Below are positions 36,269 through 44,937 of a stretch of DNA of 64,000 bases, piece by piece (the stretch's first letter is position 1; each line of letters opens with the position of its first letter). Origin of the DNA: Erythrobacter sp. SDW2 (GTDB lineage Bacteria; Pseudomonadota; Alphaproteobacteria; Sphingomonadales; Sphingomonadaceae); NCBI RefSeq assembly GCF_021431965.1, contig NZ_CP090370.1, positions 2,480,001 through 2,544,000 on the forward strand. Direction: 5' to 3'. Under the pieces are notes generated by a model. It was not told the origin of the DNA and did not search any database. It saw only the letters and a list, made by a program, of their open reading frames with translations. The position numbers were made by a program, and so were the translations under genes.

Positions 36269-38788
36269 TCAGAACGTCAGGCGGATCGATGCGCTGACGT
36301 TGCGACCGGGGACCGGCGTGCCGCTGACAATAGCCGGAGTTACCCCGCCGTTGACCAGGGTCGCGCCATTGCCGCGCAGGTCATAGGTGTTGAACAAATT
36401 GTAGACGTTGAGGCCGACCTGGAGGTTGTCCAGCGGGTTCACACGCAGCGAGGCATTGAAAGTGGTCTTGCCTTCATAAGAACGCAGCGCATCGTCCACG
36501 ACACTCGTCTGCCCGGTGGCCGAGAGGCCGAAGGTCGCCAGGTCACCGAAGTCGTACGAAGCCGAGAGCGAGTAGCTCAGGTCCGGAATGAACGGTGCCT
36601 GGGTGTAGTTGGCCGCACCCGACAGCTTGCGCTGGGCGTCCGAGTAGGTGGCGTTGGCCACGAACAGCAGGCCGCCATTGCGATAGGTGCCGAAGAATTC
36701 GAAGCCCTTCGACTTGTAGTTGCTGTCGATGATGCAGCCACCGGCACCGCCGGGGCAGCGGGTGGCCGACAGTTCGAAGGTGCTCTGGCTGAAGTCACCC
36801 TTGAGCAAGGTCAGTTCGGCGGTCCAGTCCCCACCGGCGAGACCGCCGCGGGCCTTTACGCCCAGTTCGTACTGGTTGACGAAGTCGACCGACGGCGTGA
36901 CCCCGTCAGCGCCGCAACCGTTCGCTCCCGCGAGGGCCTGCGCCCCGGTGCATAGCGAACCGTCGTTGGCGATCTTGCCGCCCACGGTCTGGCGGTCGGC
37001 ATTGAAACGGCCGCCGCGCGATGCGCGGGCGAAGACGGAGACATCGCTCGACGCCTTGAACAGGCCGCCGACCGACCAGCTGGTGTAGCTGCGGCTGTAG
37101 TCGAGCTGTTCGCGCGTCCCGTTGGCCGTGATCGCTTCGATCCGCAGGTTCGGGCGGCTGGGATCGGGCGATACCAGGAAGGTGTTGCCCCCGGCGATGG
37201 TGTAACCGCTGGCTGCAACACGCTCGAACCGGACCGAAGCATCGAAGTTGAACAGGTCGCCATCGAGCACCAGCTGCGCGTAAGGCGCGGTGTTGGTGTA
37301 GCCCAGGTCATAGTCGCGGGCGCAGCAGCTGCCCCAGTTGTTGTTGTAGCCCGAGATACCCTGATAGGTGAGCTGGTTGCCCGCCGCATCGAAAAGGTCG
37401 AGCTGCGAGGGATTGTCGCCGCTCAGTTCGCGGGTCGACTTGTTGACATGCCAGTCCATCGCAATGGTCTGGTCCATGTAGAAGAAGCCGCCGCGTGCGG
37501 TCAGCACCATCGAACCGACATCGAATTCGCCGGTCAGGACAAGGTCGTTCACGAAGGCGCCCAGATCACGGATGTTCGTGGTGACGTTGACGTTGTTGTC
37601 GAGCAGTGCCCCGGTGAAGACCTGACCGGCGCGCGGGCCGTCGGCGTAGCGGATCTGTGCCACGGTCGCGCCGTTGACGGTCGATCCGATCACGCTGCCA
37701 CGGGTGGCGATGTTCAGGAACGGTGAGGAGAAGCTGCCCGAGACGTCCGAATAGCGCGCCCGGTTGTCGAGCGTGATGTTGTCACCGAATTCCCAGTGCA
37801 ACTGCGCCCCGATGTACTTCTGGTCGGTCGAGATGCCGTCGATGCCGACACGCTCGAACACACCCTGGCGGTTCAGGATCAGCTGGTTCTGGTTGTAGAT
37901 CGAGTAATTGGTCTGGCTGCGACCGTCGAAACCCGGATAGGCGCGGATGTCGGTGACCTTGCCGCCCGAGAAGTTCGCCAGCGCCGGGGCCCCGGTGTAG
38001 TTGATGCCCTGGGTATCGGCGACCTTGAAAAACAGGCGCAGGAACGAGGCACCGTCGCCGAATTCCTTGGTCAGGTTGCCCTTTACCTGGATGCTGTCGT
38101 TGATGGTATAATCGACACCCAGCGGGTCCTTGCCGCGCTGGAAATAGCCGCCGACGTGGAAATAGAGGTCTTCACCCAGCCCGCCGCCATAGCGGAAGTC
38201 GAGCTTGGTATCGTTGAAGTCGACACCCTTGGTCAGCTGGACCAGGCCGCCTTCCTTCTCGCCGGTGTGGCTGATGTAGTTGATGACTGCGCCCGGTGCC
38301 TGGCTGGCGAGGGTGGTCGCCGAACCGCCGCGAACCGCCTCGACCGTCGCGGTGGTGGTGTCGAACTTGGTCCAGTAGTCGTTGTTTCCGAACTGGATGT
38401 CGCCAAAGAGAACAAGCGGCAGGCCGTCTTCCTGCAGCTGCACGAAAGGCGCGCCGCCGGTGGCGACGGGAAGGCCGCGCACAGCGATGTTGGCGTTACC
38501 ACCGGGACCGGAAGTACCCGGCGTCTGGATGCCCGGCAGCAGGCGGAAGATTTCCGCTTCTGACTGCGGCTGGAAATTCTGGATGATCGCATCATCGATC
38601 GCGGTGACCGAGATGGAGCTTTCAAGCTGGGTTTGGTTACCCGCCGCAGCGGTAACGACGATTACGTTAAGGCCGGTCGCATCGACGCTGGCATCGGCGT
38701 CGGCATCCTGAGCCGAAGCAGCAACGGAAAAAGGCAGCGCAACGCCGAGCGCGAGCGCCGACACACAAGTGCGGTAGGTGGCTTTCAT
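36269..38788 (-). CDS. TonB-dependent outer-membrane receptor of the sugar locus
   Basis: An 839-residue receptor with a signal peptide (ending '..FSVAASAQ'), a TonB-box-like 'NVIVVTA', a plug domain ('QSEAEIFRLLPGIQ', 'GPGGNANIAVRGLPV') and a C-terminal beta-barrel ending in 'NVSASIRLTF', the terminal phenylalanine expected for outer-membrane insertion. AGGAGAGGG before the ATG at 38788 sets the start. Two operators, O3 and O4, lie upstream. It presumably carries raffinose/sucrose-type oligosaccharides across the outer membrane; the ligand is inferred from the regulon. Confidence 0.93.
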   Translation of the reverse strand: MKATYRTCVSALALGVALPFSVAASAQDADADASVDATGLNVIVVTAAAGNQTQLESSISVTAIDDAIIQNFQPQSEAEIFRLLPGIQTPGTSGPGGNANIAVRGLPVATGGAPFVQLQEDGLPLVLFGDIQFGNNDYWTKFDTTTATVEAVRGGSATTLASQAPGAVINYISHTGEKEGGLVQLTKGVDFNDTKLDFRYGGGLGEDLYFHVGGYFQRGKDPLGVDYTINDSIQVKGNLTKEFGDGASFLRLFFKVADTQGINYTGAPALANFSGGKVTDIRAYPGFDGRSQTNYSIYNQNQLILNRQGVFERVGIDGISTDQKYIGAQLHWEFGDNITLDNRARYSDVSGSFSSPFLNIATRGSVIGSTVNGATVAQIRYADGPRAGQVFTGALLDNNVNVTTNIRDLGAFVNDLVLTGEFDVGSMVLTARGGFFYMDQTIAMDWHVNKSTRELSGDNPSQLDLFDAAGNQLTYQGISGYNNNWGSCCARDYDLGYTNTAPYAQLVLDGDLFNFDASVRFERVAASGYTIAGGNTFLVSPDPSRPNLRIEAITANGTREQLDYSRSYTSWSVGGLFKASSDVSVFARASRGGRFNADRQTVGGKIANDGSLCTGAQALAGANGCGADGVTPSVDFVNQYELGVKARGGLAGGDWTAELTLLKGDFSQSTFELSATRCPGGAGGCIIDSNYKSKGFEFFGTYRNGGLLFVANATYSDAQRKLSGAANYTQAPFIPDLSYSLSASYDFGDLATFGLSATGQTSVVDDALRSYEGKTTFNASLRVNPLDNLQVGLNVYNLFNTYDLRGNGATLVNGGVTPAIVSGTPVPGRNVSASIRLTF

Positions 38789-38862
38789 CTGCAATCCCTC
38801 TCCTGAAACACCGGGTATCCCGCGCCTGGCGCAGCCCCCGAGTCGAGGGTCTTGTAACAATT

Positions 38863-38878
38863 ACGCAATCGATTGCAA
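38863..38878 (-). promoter_or_regulatory. LacI-family operator O3, before the TonB receptor gene
   Basis: The core GCAATCGATTGC (38865-38876) is a perfect palindrome of the same type as O1 and O2. It is the receptor-proximal of two sites whose centres are 23 bp apart. Confidence 0.8.
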
Positions 38879-38885
38879 TCGTAAA

Positions 38886-38901
38886 TTACAATCGATTGCT
38901 T
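38886..38901 (-). promoter_or_regulatory. LacI-family operator O4, before the TonB receptor gene
   Basis: TTACAATCGATTGCTT carries the CAATCGATTG core (38889-38898). Its centre is 23 bp, about two helical turns, from O3, so two repressor dimers could sit on the same face. Confidence 0.75.
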
Positions 38902-38965
38902 AAGTGCTCCATAAGGCAACTTTCTTACGACGAACCGATCTGTATTCGATTGGAGAGAAGAAGCG

Positions 38966-39424
38966 TCAGCCGCGCCCGCGGTAGCCGGAGACCCCCTGGT
39001 CGGGCACCCACAGCCCTTCGGGCGCGGGGCCGGTCTGCCAGAACACGTCAATCGGGATGCCGCCCCGCGGATACCAGTATCCGCCGATGCGCAGCCACTT
39101 CGGCTTCATCTCTGCCACCAGCCGCTCGCCGATTCCCACGGTGACGTCTTCGTGGAAACCGTTGTGGTTGCGGAACGATCCGAGGAACAGCTTGAGGCTC
39201 TTGGATTCAACGATTGTCTCGCCCGGGGCATAGTCGATCACCAGATGCGCAAAATCCGGCGCCCCGGTGACCGGGCACAGCGAGGTGAACTCGGGCGCGG
39301 CAAAGCGCACCAGGTAGAGCGCCCCCGGGCGCGGATTGGGGACATAGTCCAGCACCGCCGCTTCGGGAGATGCGGGCAGCGGGGTCTGCTGGCCGAGGAA
39401 CTGAGGTCTTGGTGTGTCGCTCAT
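38966..39424 (-). CDS. queF: NADPH-dependent 7-cyano-7-deazaguanine reductase
   Basis: Reduces preQ0 to preQ1 in queuosine synthesis. A 152-residue type I (unimodular) QueF: catalytic Cys50 and Asp57 in '[13 protein letters not shown]', the '[20 protein letters not shown]' NADPH/substrate motif and a C-terminal '[14 protein letters not shown]' strand. I set the ATG at 39424; an ATG at 39433 adds three residues. The gene is upstream of the TonB receptor on the same strand but separated by 177 bp with operators, so it is not part of that regulon by position alone. Confidence 0.96.
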   Translation of the reverse strand: MSDTPRPQFLGQQTPLPASPEAAVLDYVPNPRPGALYLVRFAAPEFTSLCPVTGAPDFAHLVIDYAPGETIVESKSLKLFLGSFRNHNGFHEDVTVGIGERLVAEMKPKWLRIGGYWYPRGGIPIDVFWQTGPAPEGLWVPDQGVSGYRGRG

Positions 39425-39551
39425 GCCGCGCATCTGCCGTTATCTCGCGCAAAGCACAAGCTGGCCGTTGGACTGGCGCGATTCAGAGCCTATTCAGCGC
39501 CGCCTACCTTTGGCACTGGCCAATTGGACAGCCCTTTCCCCTTTCGATCGA

Positions 39552-40670
39552 ATGATGCGCAAAAGTTTCACACTGCCTCTGCTGGCCCTTGGCCTGACCA
39601 CGCTGGTTGCAGCGCCCGCTGCGGCGCAATCGGTCAATGATTTTCGGCTGCCGCCCAATCCGTCACCCTCGCCGACCCCGCGCGCGCAAGGCCCGGTCGA
39701 CGATAGCGGCGTAGTCCCTATCCCACCCCGCCCGATCCCGACCGCGACGCCGGCCCGGACGCCGACGCCAACGCCCGCACCTGCGGAGACAGCGACGCAG
39801 AACCCCGTCGTACGCCCGACCACCGCTCCCCCAACGAGACCGACGCCTCGCCCGGAACCATCCGTGGCAGCCGGACAGCCACGGCCCTCGCCGCAAGATT
39901 CTGCCGACGCCGGGGCAGCACAGGAAGTCACTCCGATACCGGAAAGCACCTCGGCTCCCGGCTTTCCGGCATCGCCGACCATGGCGTCACCGGTCCCCTC
40001 GTCCGGCGCCGCGACCGATGCGGGCAGCCCGGTATTACCCGCCTGGTGGTGGATCGCCGCGATCGGTGCCGCGCTGGCTGCTCTTGCTGGAGGCCTGCTG
40101 TTCTGGCGGCGACGCAATGCGACCGAGGCACCGCCGGAGATCGTTCGCCCGGTTGTCGGCGGGAACAGCCAGAGTGTCGCACCGGATGATCTGCTGCGCT
40201 ACCTCAAGGTCGAGGTCGATGCGGTCCGACTTGCCCGCAGCATGATGGCGGCAACGCTGACCTATCGCGTGACGCTCAGCAACCGCGCCTCCGATGCAAT
40301 CCGCAACATCAAGCTCGAAGGCGACCTCGCCAGCGCCCACGGTCAGGCTCCGATCAGCGAGCAACTGGCCGATGCGTTGACTGCTCTCCCGGCACTGCAC
40401 GAACTCGATCACCTCGGAGCCGGCCAGCGCAAGAGCTTTACCGGCGAGATGCGGCTCGAGCTACGGAACATTCGCCCGATCCGGCAGGGCAATATCCCCA
40501 TCTACATCCCGCTGGTCCGCCTCAAGGCATCGGCCGCTGGTGCCGCGGCCAAGGCCTTCACCTTCGTGGTCGGCAAGTCCGCCAATGTGGCAGGCGCGAG
40601 ATTGCAGCCGTTCCGGCTCGACACACCGCCGCAGACCTTCAACGAGATCGACGCCCGGCCGCTCGGCTAG
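39552..40670 (+). CDS. proline/threonine-rich exported protein with one membrane helix
   Basis: A 372-residue protein of unknown function. A signal peptide (MMRKSFTLPLLALGLTTLVAA..) is followed by a roughly 160-residue Pro/Thr/Ala-rich disordered region with 'TPTPTPAP'-like runs, then one membrane helix ('WWWIAAIGAALAALAGGLLF'), a basic stop-transfer (WRRR) and a 170-residue folded cytoplasmic domain with 'YRVTLSNRASDAIRNIKLEG', reminiscent of a beta-sandwich. No catalytic motif is visible. ATGs at 39552 and 39555 are adjacent. It lies before a sulfurtransferase gene. Confidence 0.8.
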   Translation: MMRKSFTLPLLALGLTTLVAAPAAAQSVNDFRLPPNPSPSPTPRAQGPVDDSGVVPIPPRPIPTATPARTPTPTPAPAETATQNPVVRPTTAPPTRPTPRPEPSVAAGQPRPSPQDSADAGAAQEVTPIPESTSAPGFPASPTMASPVPSSGAATDAGSPVLPAWWWIAAIGAALAALAGGLLFWRRRNATEAPPEIVRPVVGGNSQSVAPDDLLRYLKVEVDAVRLARSMMAATLTYRVTLSNRASDAIRNIKLEGDLASAHGQAPISEQLADALTALPALHELDHLGAGQRKSFTGEMRLELRNIRPIRQGNIPIYIPLVRLKASAAGAAAKAFTFVVGKSANVAGARLQPFRLDTPPQTFNEIDARPLG

Positions 40671-40707
40671 CTGGACGCGCGCGCCGCGCCTCGCTACGCC
40701 GGGGGCG

Positions 40708-41562
40708 ATGGAGATGCTTGTATCGACCGACTGGCTGGCAGGCGAACTGGGCGCTGACGATCTCGTTGTGCTTGATGCCTCGCTGCATCTGCCCGGCACC
40801 GGCAGGAACGCGGGTGCCGAGTTCGAGGCGGCCCACCTGCCGGGCGCGCGCTTCCTCGATCTGGCTGCACTGCATGACCCACAGTCCTCGATGCCGGGCA
40901 AGGTCCCTGACGCCGCGCGGCTGGAAACGCGGCTCACTGCGCTGGGCGTAACCAATTCCAGCCGCCTCATCCTTTATGACGATTCCGCGCTGCGGAGCGC
41001 GTGCCGGGCATGGTTCCTGCTCAAGGTCTTCGGCTTCGAGCAGGTGGCAGTGCTCGACGGGGGCCTCGGCAAATGGCGCAATGAAGGCCGTCCGCTGGAA
41101 AATGATGTGCCGGTCGAAGGTGCCGAGCCCGGACTATCGATCACCCTCGTCGCTGACCGCGCGATCCTTCGTGACAAGAACCAGGTGCTTGCCAATTGCG
41201 CGGTCTGCACCGAGCAGGTCGTCGATGCCCGCGATGAGGGCCGCTTTACCGGCGCGACAGTCGATACGGTCCACAACCTGCCGGGCGGACACATCCCCCG
41301 CGCGCGCAACGTGCCTTTCACCAGCCTGCTCAACCCCAACGGCACATTCCGCAGCCTCGCCGAGCTGCGCGCGACGTTCGAAGCGGCAGGGCTCGACCTT
41401 TCGCAATCGGTGGTCACCAGTTGCGGCAGCGGAGTGACTGCATCGGTACTGGTCTTTGCCCTGCACCTGATCGGCAAGACCGACGTCGCGCTGTATGACG
41501 GCAGCTGGTCGGAATGGGGCGCAGACCCGGCCACGCCCAAGGAAACAGGAGAAGCGCACTGA
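40708..41562 (+). CDS. sseA: 3-mercaptopyruvate / thiosulfate sulfurtransferase
   Basis: A tandem-rhodanese enzyme, 284 residues. The catalytic loop in the second domain is 'VVTSCGSGVTAS' with Cys239; CGSG is the sulfurtransferase form typical of 3-mercaptopyruvate enzymes. The first domain has 'LILYDDSALRSACRAW', an inactive rhodanese loop. The N-terminal strand 'LVSTDWLAGEL' is conserved. It transfers sulfur from 3-mercaptopyruvate or thiosulfate to acceptors such as cyanide or thiols. It is probably co-transcribed with metC, whose start overlaps its stop. Confidence 0.93.
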   Translation: MEMLVSTDWLAGELGADDLVVLDASLHLPGTGRNAGAEFEAAHLPGARFLDLAALHDPQSSMPGKVPDAARLETRLTALGVTNSSRLILYDDSALRSACRAWFLLKVFGFEQVAVLDGGLGKWRNEGRPLENDVPVEGAEPGLSITLVADRAILRDKNQVLANCAVCTEQVVDARDEGRFTGATVDTVHNLPGGHIPRARNVPFTSLLNPNGTFRSLAELRATFEAAGLDLSQSVVTSCGSGVTASVLVFALHLIGKTDVALYDGSWSEWGADPATPKETGEAH

Positions 41563-42773
41563 GCGGCAAGATTCCAGAGAACAGCGGCACCGGCACCCGG
41601 CTGGTGAACGCCGGGCGGCGCGAGGAATGGACCGGGCCGGTCGTCAATCCGCCGATATGGCGCGCCAGCACCCATCTCTATGCCAACGAGGCCGATCGCA
41701 AGGCAGCACAGGGCAACAATGCCGACGGGCAGTTCTATTACGGTCGTCGTGGCGCGCCGACGCAGTGGGCGCTGTGCGAGGCCCTGACCCAGATCGAGCC
41801 CGGCGCCTTCGGCACGGTAATCTACCCCAGTGGCACGGCGGCTATCGTGCAGGCGCTGATGGCGGTGCTGCGCCCGGGTGATGTGCTGCTGGTGACCGAC
41901 AACGCCTATGAGCCGACCCGCAATATCGCCAGCGGCATCCTCAAGCGCTTCGGGGTCGAGCCGCGCTATTTCGATCCGCTCGATGTCGAGGGGTTTGCGG
42001 GCAAGTTCTGCGAGCGGACCAAGGCGGTCATGCTGGAAAGTCCCGGCAGCCTGACCATGGAAGTGCAGGATGTCCCCGCCCTCGCCGCCATCGCGCGTGA
42101 CAAGGGCGCAGTGACATTGCTCGACAACACCTGGGCGTCCCCCCTCGGCTTCCCCGCGCTCGAGCGGGGTTGCGACATCTCGCTGATGTCGCTGACCAAG
42201 CATGTTTCCGGCCATTCCGACGTGATGATGGGCTCGGCCAGCGCACGCGACGAGCGGCTCTACAGGCGCTTGCGCCGGACAGCCCAGCAGATGGGCAATG
42301 TCGTTTCACCCGACGATGCCGCGCTGATGCTGCGGGGCCTGCGCACGATGCAGGTCAGGCTGGATCGGGAGGCGGAGACGGCGGGTGAAATTGCCACCTG
42401 GCTGGAGAGCCGGCAGGAGGTCGCACATGTGCTGTGCCCCATACTGCCCGGTTTTCCTGGGCACGCCTTGTGGAAGCGCGATTTCACCGGTGGCTGCGGC
42501 TTGCTCTCCTTCGTCCTGAAGGGGGGCACCGAGGCCGGGCGTGCGGCCTTCGTCGATGCTCTCGAGCTGTTCGGGATCGGTTACAGCTGGGGCGGGTTCG
42601 AAAGCCTGGTCATCCCGTTCGACCCGGCGGACATCCGTTCGGCCACCCCATGGCCGCCAGCTTCGTGGAACAATGAAGACCGGCTCGGCGTTCGACTTTC
42701 GATAGGGCTGGAAGACCCGGCTGACCTGATCGCCGACCTTTCCCGCGCCTTTGCCGCCATGGAGTCTGTATGA
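41559..42773 (+). CDS. metC: cystathionine beta-lyase
   Basis: PLP enzyme of the Cys/Met gamma-family that splits cystathionine to homocysteine, pyruvate and ammonia. PLP Lys214 lies in 'SLMSLTKHVSGHSD'; 'YGRRGAPTQWALCEAL' binds substrate and phosphate, and 'LLDNTWASPLGF' holds the aspartate. AGGAG lies exactly seven bases before an in-frame CTG at 41559, which overlaps the sseA stop as CTGA. The only upstream ATG (41514) lies deep inside sseA with no ribosome site. I therefore annotate a CTG start, giving 404 residues. Cystathionine gamma-lyase-type activity is not excluded. Confidence 0.9.
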   Translation: MSGKIPENSGTGTRLVNAGRREEWTGPVVNPPIWRASTHLYANEADRKAAQGNNADGQFYYGRRGAPTQWALCEALTQIEPGAFGTVIYPSGTAAIVQALMAVLRPGDVLLVTDNAYEPTRNIASGILKRFGVEPRYFDPLDVEGFAGKFCERTKAVMLESPGSLTMEVQDVPALAAIARDKGAVTLLDNTWASPLGFPALERGCDISLMSLTKHVSGHSDVMMGSASARDERLYRRLRRTAQQMGNVVSPDDAALMLRGLRTMQVRLDREAETAGEIATWLESRQEVAHVLCPILPGFPGHALWKRDFTGGCGLLSFVLKGGTEAGRAAFVDALELFGIGYSWGGFESLVIPFDPADIRSATPWPPASWNNEDRLGVRLSIGLEDPADLIADLSRAFAAMESV

Positions 42774-44017
42774 CCGCCGCCTCGCCCGTGCCCGCCACAG
42801 ACGCCGCGACAGCCACGCCCGGCCCCGTGCCCACGCCGGAAGCGGTCCCGCTGGTCAATCCGGCCACAGGCCAGCCGCTGCTCGATCCTGAAACCGGCGA
42901 GCAGATGATGGGCGTGCCGGTGCAGCAGCCGACGACCTTCCTCGATCCTGCCACAGGCAAGCCGCTTGTCGACCCTGAGACCGGCGACCCCGTGGCAGCG
43001 ATAGCCGCAGTCCCGCCCACCCCAACACCTACGCCGGTCCAAACCAGCGATCCGATTGCGGCCGCCGACGGCGTCAGGGATGCCGTGTCGGAAAAGAGCC
43101 AGACCGTCGGCAGCATGGTCGACACACTCGACAGTATGGCGATTCAGATGGGGCACATGCGCATTTCGCTTTGGGATGTGCTGTTTGCGTCGGCCATCGT
43201 CCTGGTGATCGTGGTGGGGGCATGGTTCGCCACCAAGGCGATTAAGGTCCTCGTGGCCCGTGCCACACGACTCGATGAGACCCAAAGGCTGCTCTCGGAA
43301 AAGATCATCACGATCATCGTCTGGGTCGCGGCATTCTTCCTCGGCATCGACCTTCTTGGCATCGACCTCACTGCTTTCGCAGTGTTCTCCGGCGCCTTCG
43401 GCCTCGCCATCGGTTTCGGCCTGCAGAAGACCTTCGGCAACCTCATCGCGGGAATCATCCTGCTGATGGACAAGTCGATCAAGCCCGGCGACGTGATCGC
43501 AATTGCAGACCAGGCCGGGCAATCGACCTTCGGGCAAATCCGCCGGATTGGTATAAGGGCGGTTTCGATCACCACCCGCGACCAGCGGGAATATCTGATC
43601 CCGAACGAAAACCTGATGGTCAACCAGGTCGAGAACTGGTCCTACTCCAGCAAGAACGTGCGGATCCAGGTGCCGGTCGGTATCAGCTACAATTGCGATA
43701 TCAAGCGTGCCGAGGAGTTGATGCTGCAGGCGGCGAGGGACGCCAAACGCGTCAAGCAGACCCCGCCGCCGGTGGTATGGCTCGACAAATATGGCGAAAG
43801 CTCGGTCGATTTCGTCATCCATTGCTGGATTTCCGATCCCGAAGAAGGGGTGGGCAACGTCCGCTCCGACGTGCTCAAGCGCCTGTGGGACTTGTTCCAG
43901 CAGGAAGGGATCGAGATTCCGTTCCCGCAGCGCGACATCAACCTGCGCGGCAACGAGGAGTTCGAACAGTTGGTCGCCGCGATCGCCCAGCGTGTCGACA
44001 CCGACCGCAAAGACTAG
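42770..44017 (+). CDS. MscS-type mechanosensitive ion channel with repeated N-terminal tail
   Basis: A 415-residue channel. The pore helix is 'AVFSGAFGLAIGFGLQKTF' followed by 'NLIAGIILLMDKSIKPGDVI', the MscS beta-domain start. Three membrane helices precede it, the first near residue 130. The C-terminal vestibule includes 'YLIPNENLMVNQVENWS'. The first 100 residues are unusual: two 16-residue repeats, 'NPATGQPLLDPETGEQ' (30-45) and 'DPATGKPLVDPETGDP' (59-74), then a Pro/Thr stretch. Its ATG overlaps the metC stop by four bases. Probably releases solutes under osmotic downshock. Confidence 0.92.
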   Translation: MTAASPVPATDAATATPGPVPTPEAVPLVNPATGQPLLDPETGEQMMGVPVQQPTTFLDPATGKPLVDPETGDPVAAIAAVPPTPTPTPVQTSDPIAAADGVRDAVSEKSQTVGSMVDTLDSMAIQMGHMRISLWDVLFASAIVLVIVVGAWFATKAIKVLVARATRLDETQRLLSEKIITIIVWVAAFFLGIDLLGIDLTAFAVFSGAFGLAIGFGLQKTFGNLIAGIILLMDKSIKPGDVIAIADQAGQSTFGQIRRIGIRAVSITTRDQREYLIPNENLMVNQVENWSYSSKNVRIQVPVGISYNCDIKRAEELMLQAARDAKRVKQTPPPVVWLDKYGESSVDFVIHCWISDPEEGVGNVRSDVLKRLWDLFQQEGIEIPFPQRDINLRGNEEFEQLVAAIAQRVDTDRKD

Positions 44018-44039
44018 CTTCGCGATCGGGTAGCGTCGG

Positions 44040-44086
44040 TTTCAAAATGATCCCTACCTGTATGACAAGTCCCGATTTCAAAATCG
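44040..44086 (+). promoter_or_regulatory. palindrome and repeated TTTCAAAAT upstream of the sulfate-assimilation operon
   Basis: CGATTTCAAAATCG (44073-44086) is a 14-bp interrupted palindrome. The 9-mer TTTCAAAAT occurs twice, at 44040 and 44076, 36 bp apart. The site lies about 65 bp before cobA, within the only 130-bp gap ahead of the operon. It is a plausible regulator site for sulfur or cysteine status; the factor is unknown. Confidence 0.4.
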
Positions 44087-44151
44087 AAACTACCCAGCCT
44101 GCCAGTCATTCTGGTTAGCCGTTTCGGGCCACAGTGCCGAATATGGCGGCT

Positions 44152-44937
44152 ATGACACAGGCTGGAACTATTTATCTCGTCGGCGCGGGTCCCGGTGACG
44201 CGGACCTGCTGACGCTTCGGGCGGCACGATTGCTCCAACAGGCCGATCTTGTTGTCCATGACGGGCTGGTCGACACCTCGATCCTCGCCATGGCCCGTCC
44301 TGATGCGACACTGATCTCGGTCGCCAAGAGCCGGTCGAAGCACACCATGCCGCAGGAAGCGATCAACGCGCTGCTGGTGCGCGAAGCACTGGGTGGCCGC
44401 GATGTGGTGCGGCTCAAGGGCGGCGATCCCTTCATTTTCGGACGCGGTGGCGAGGAAGCCGAAGCCGCCCATGCCGCCGGCGTTCCGGTCGAGGTCGTCC
44501 CCGGTATCAGCGCCGCCAACGGTGCTGCCGCCGCCGCGCAGATCGCGCTGACCCACCGCGAGGCCTCCAGCGTCGTCAGCTTCGTCGCCGGCCAGTGCAA
44601 GGGGCTTTCCGAGCAAGACTGGTCGGGCCTTGCCGGCAAGGACCGCACGCTGGTGATCTATATGGGTCTCAAGACCGCTCCGCAGATTGCCGAGAAGCTG
44701 ATGGGTGACGGGCTCGCCCCCGACATGCCGGTGGCGGTGATCGAGAATGCCGCGCGTCCGCGTATGCGGGTGTTACGCGGCGTGCTCGCGGCGCTGCCCG
44801 ATATGGTTTCGCGAGATGGGGTCACTACCCCGGCCCTGATCGTGATCGGCGAGGTCGTCGCACGCCCCCGATCTGGCGACGACCTTGCCACCCCTGACCA
44901 AGAGCTGGCGGCGCTGGCCGTGGAGGCGATGCAATGA
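44152..44937 (+). CDS. cobA: uroporphyrinogen-III C-methyltransferase (SUMT)
   Basis: Makes precorrin-2 for siroheme and possibly cobalamin by two SAM-dependent methylations. The SUMT signature GAGPGD lies near residues 10-15, 'VVRLKGGDPFIFGRGGEEAE' binds SAM, and 'VPGISAANGAAAAAQI' and 'TLVIYMGLK' are conserved. ATGs at 44143 and 44152 and a GTG at 44134 are in frame; none has a Shine-Dalgarno sequence. I use 44152. It heads the operon cobA-DUF2849-cysI-DUF934-cysH and overlaps the next gene by four bases. A second, truncated SUMT-like segment ends the precorrin-2 dehydrogenase at 7.4-7.6 kb. Confidence 0.95.
   Translation: MTQAGTIYLVGAGPGDADLLTLRAARLLQQADLVVHDGLVDTSILAMARPDATLISVAKSRSKHTMPQEAINALLVREALGGRDVVRLKGGDPFIFGRGGEEAEAAHAAGVPVEVVPGISAANGAAAAAQIALTHREASSVVSFVAGQCKGLSEQDWSGLAGKDRTLVIYMGLKTAPQIAEKLMGDGLAPDMPVAVIENAARPRMRVLRGVLAALPDMVSRDGVTTPALIVIGEVVARPRSGDDLATPDQELAALAVEAMQ

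Noticed and set aside
39414-39551. Longer start of the proline-rich membrane protein
   Set aside because: The upstream residues are not conserved-looking and would overlap queF; the ATG at 39552 begins a normal signal peptide.
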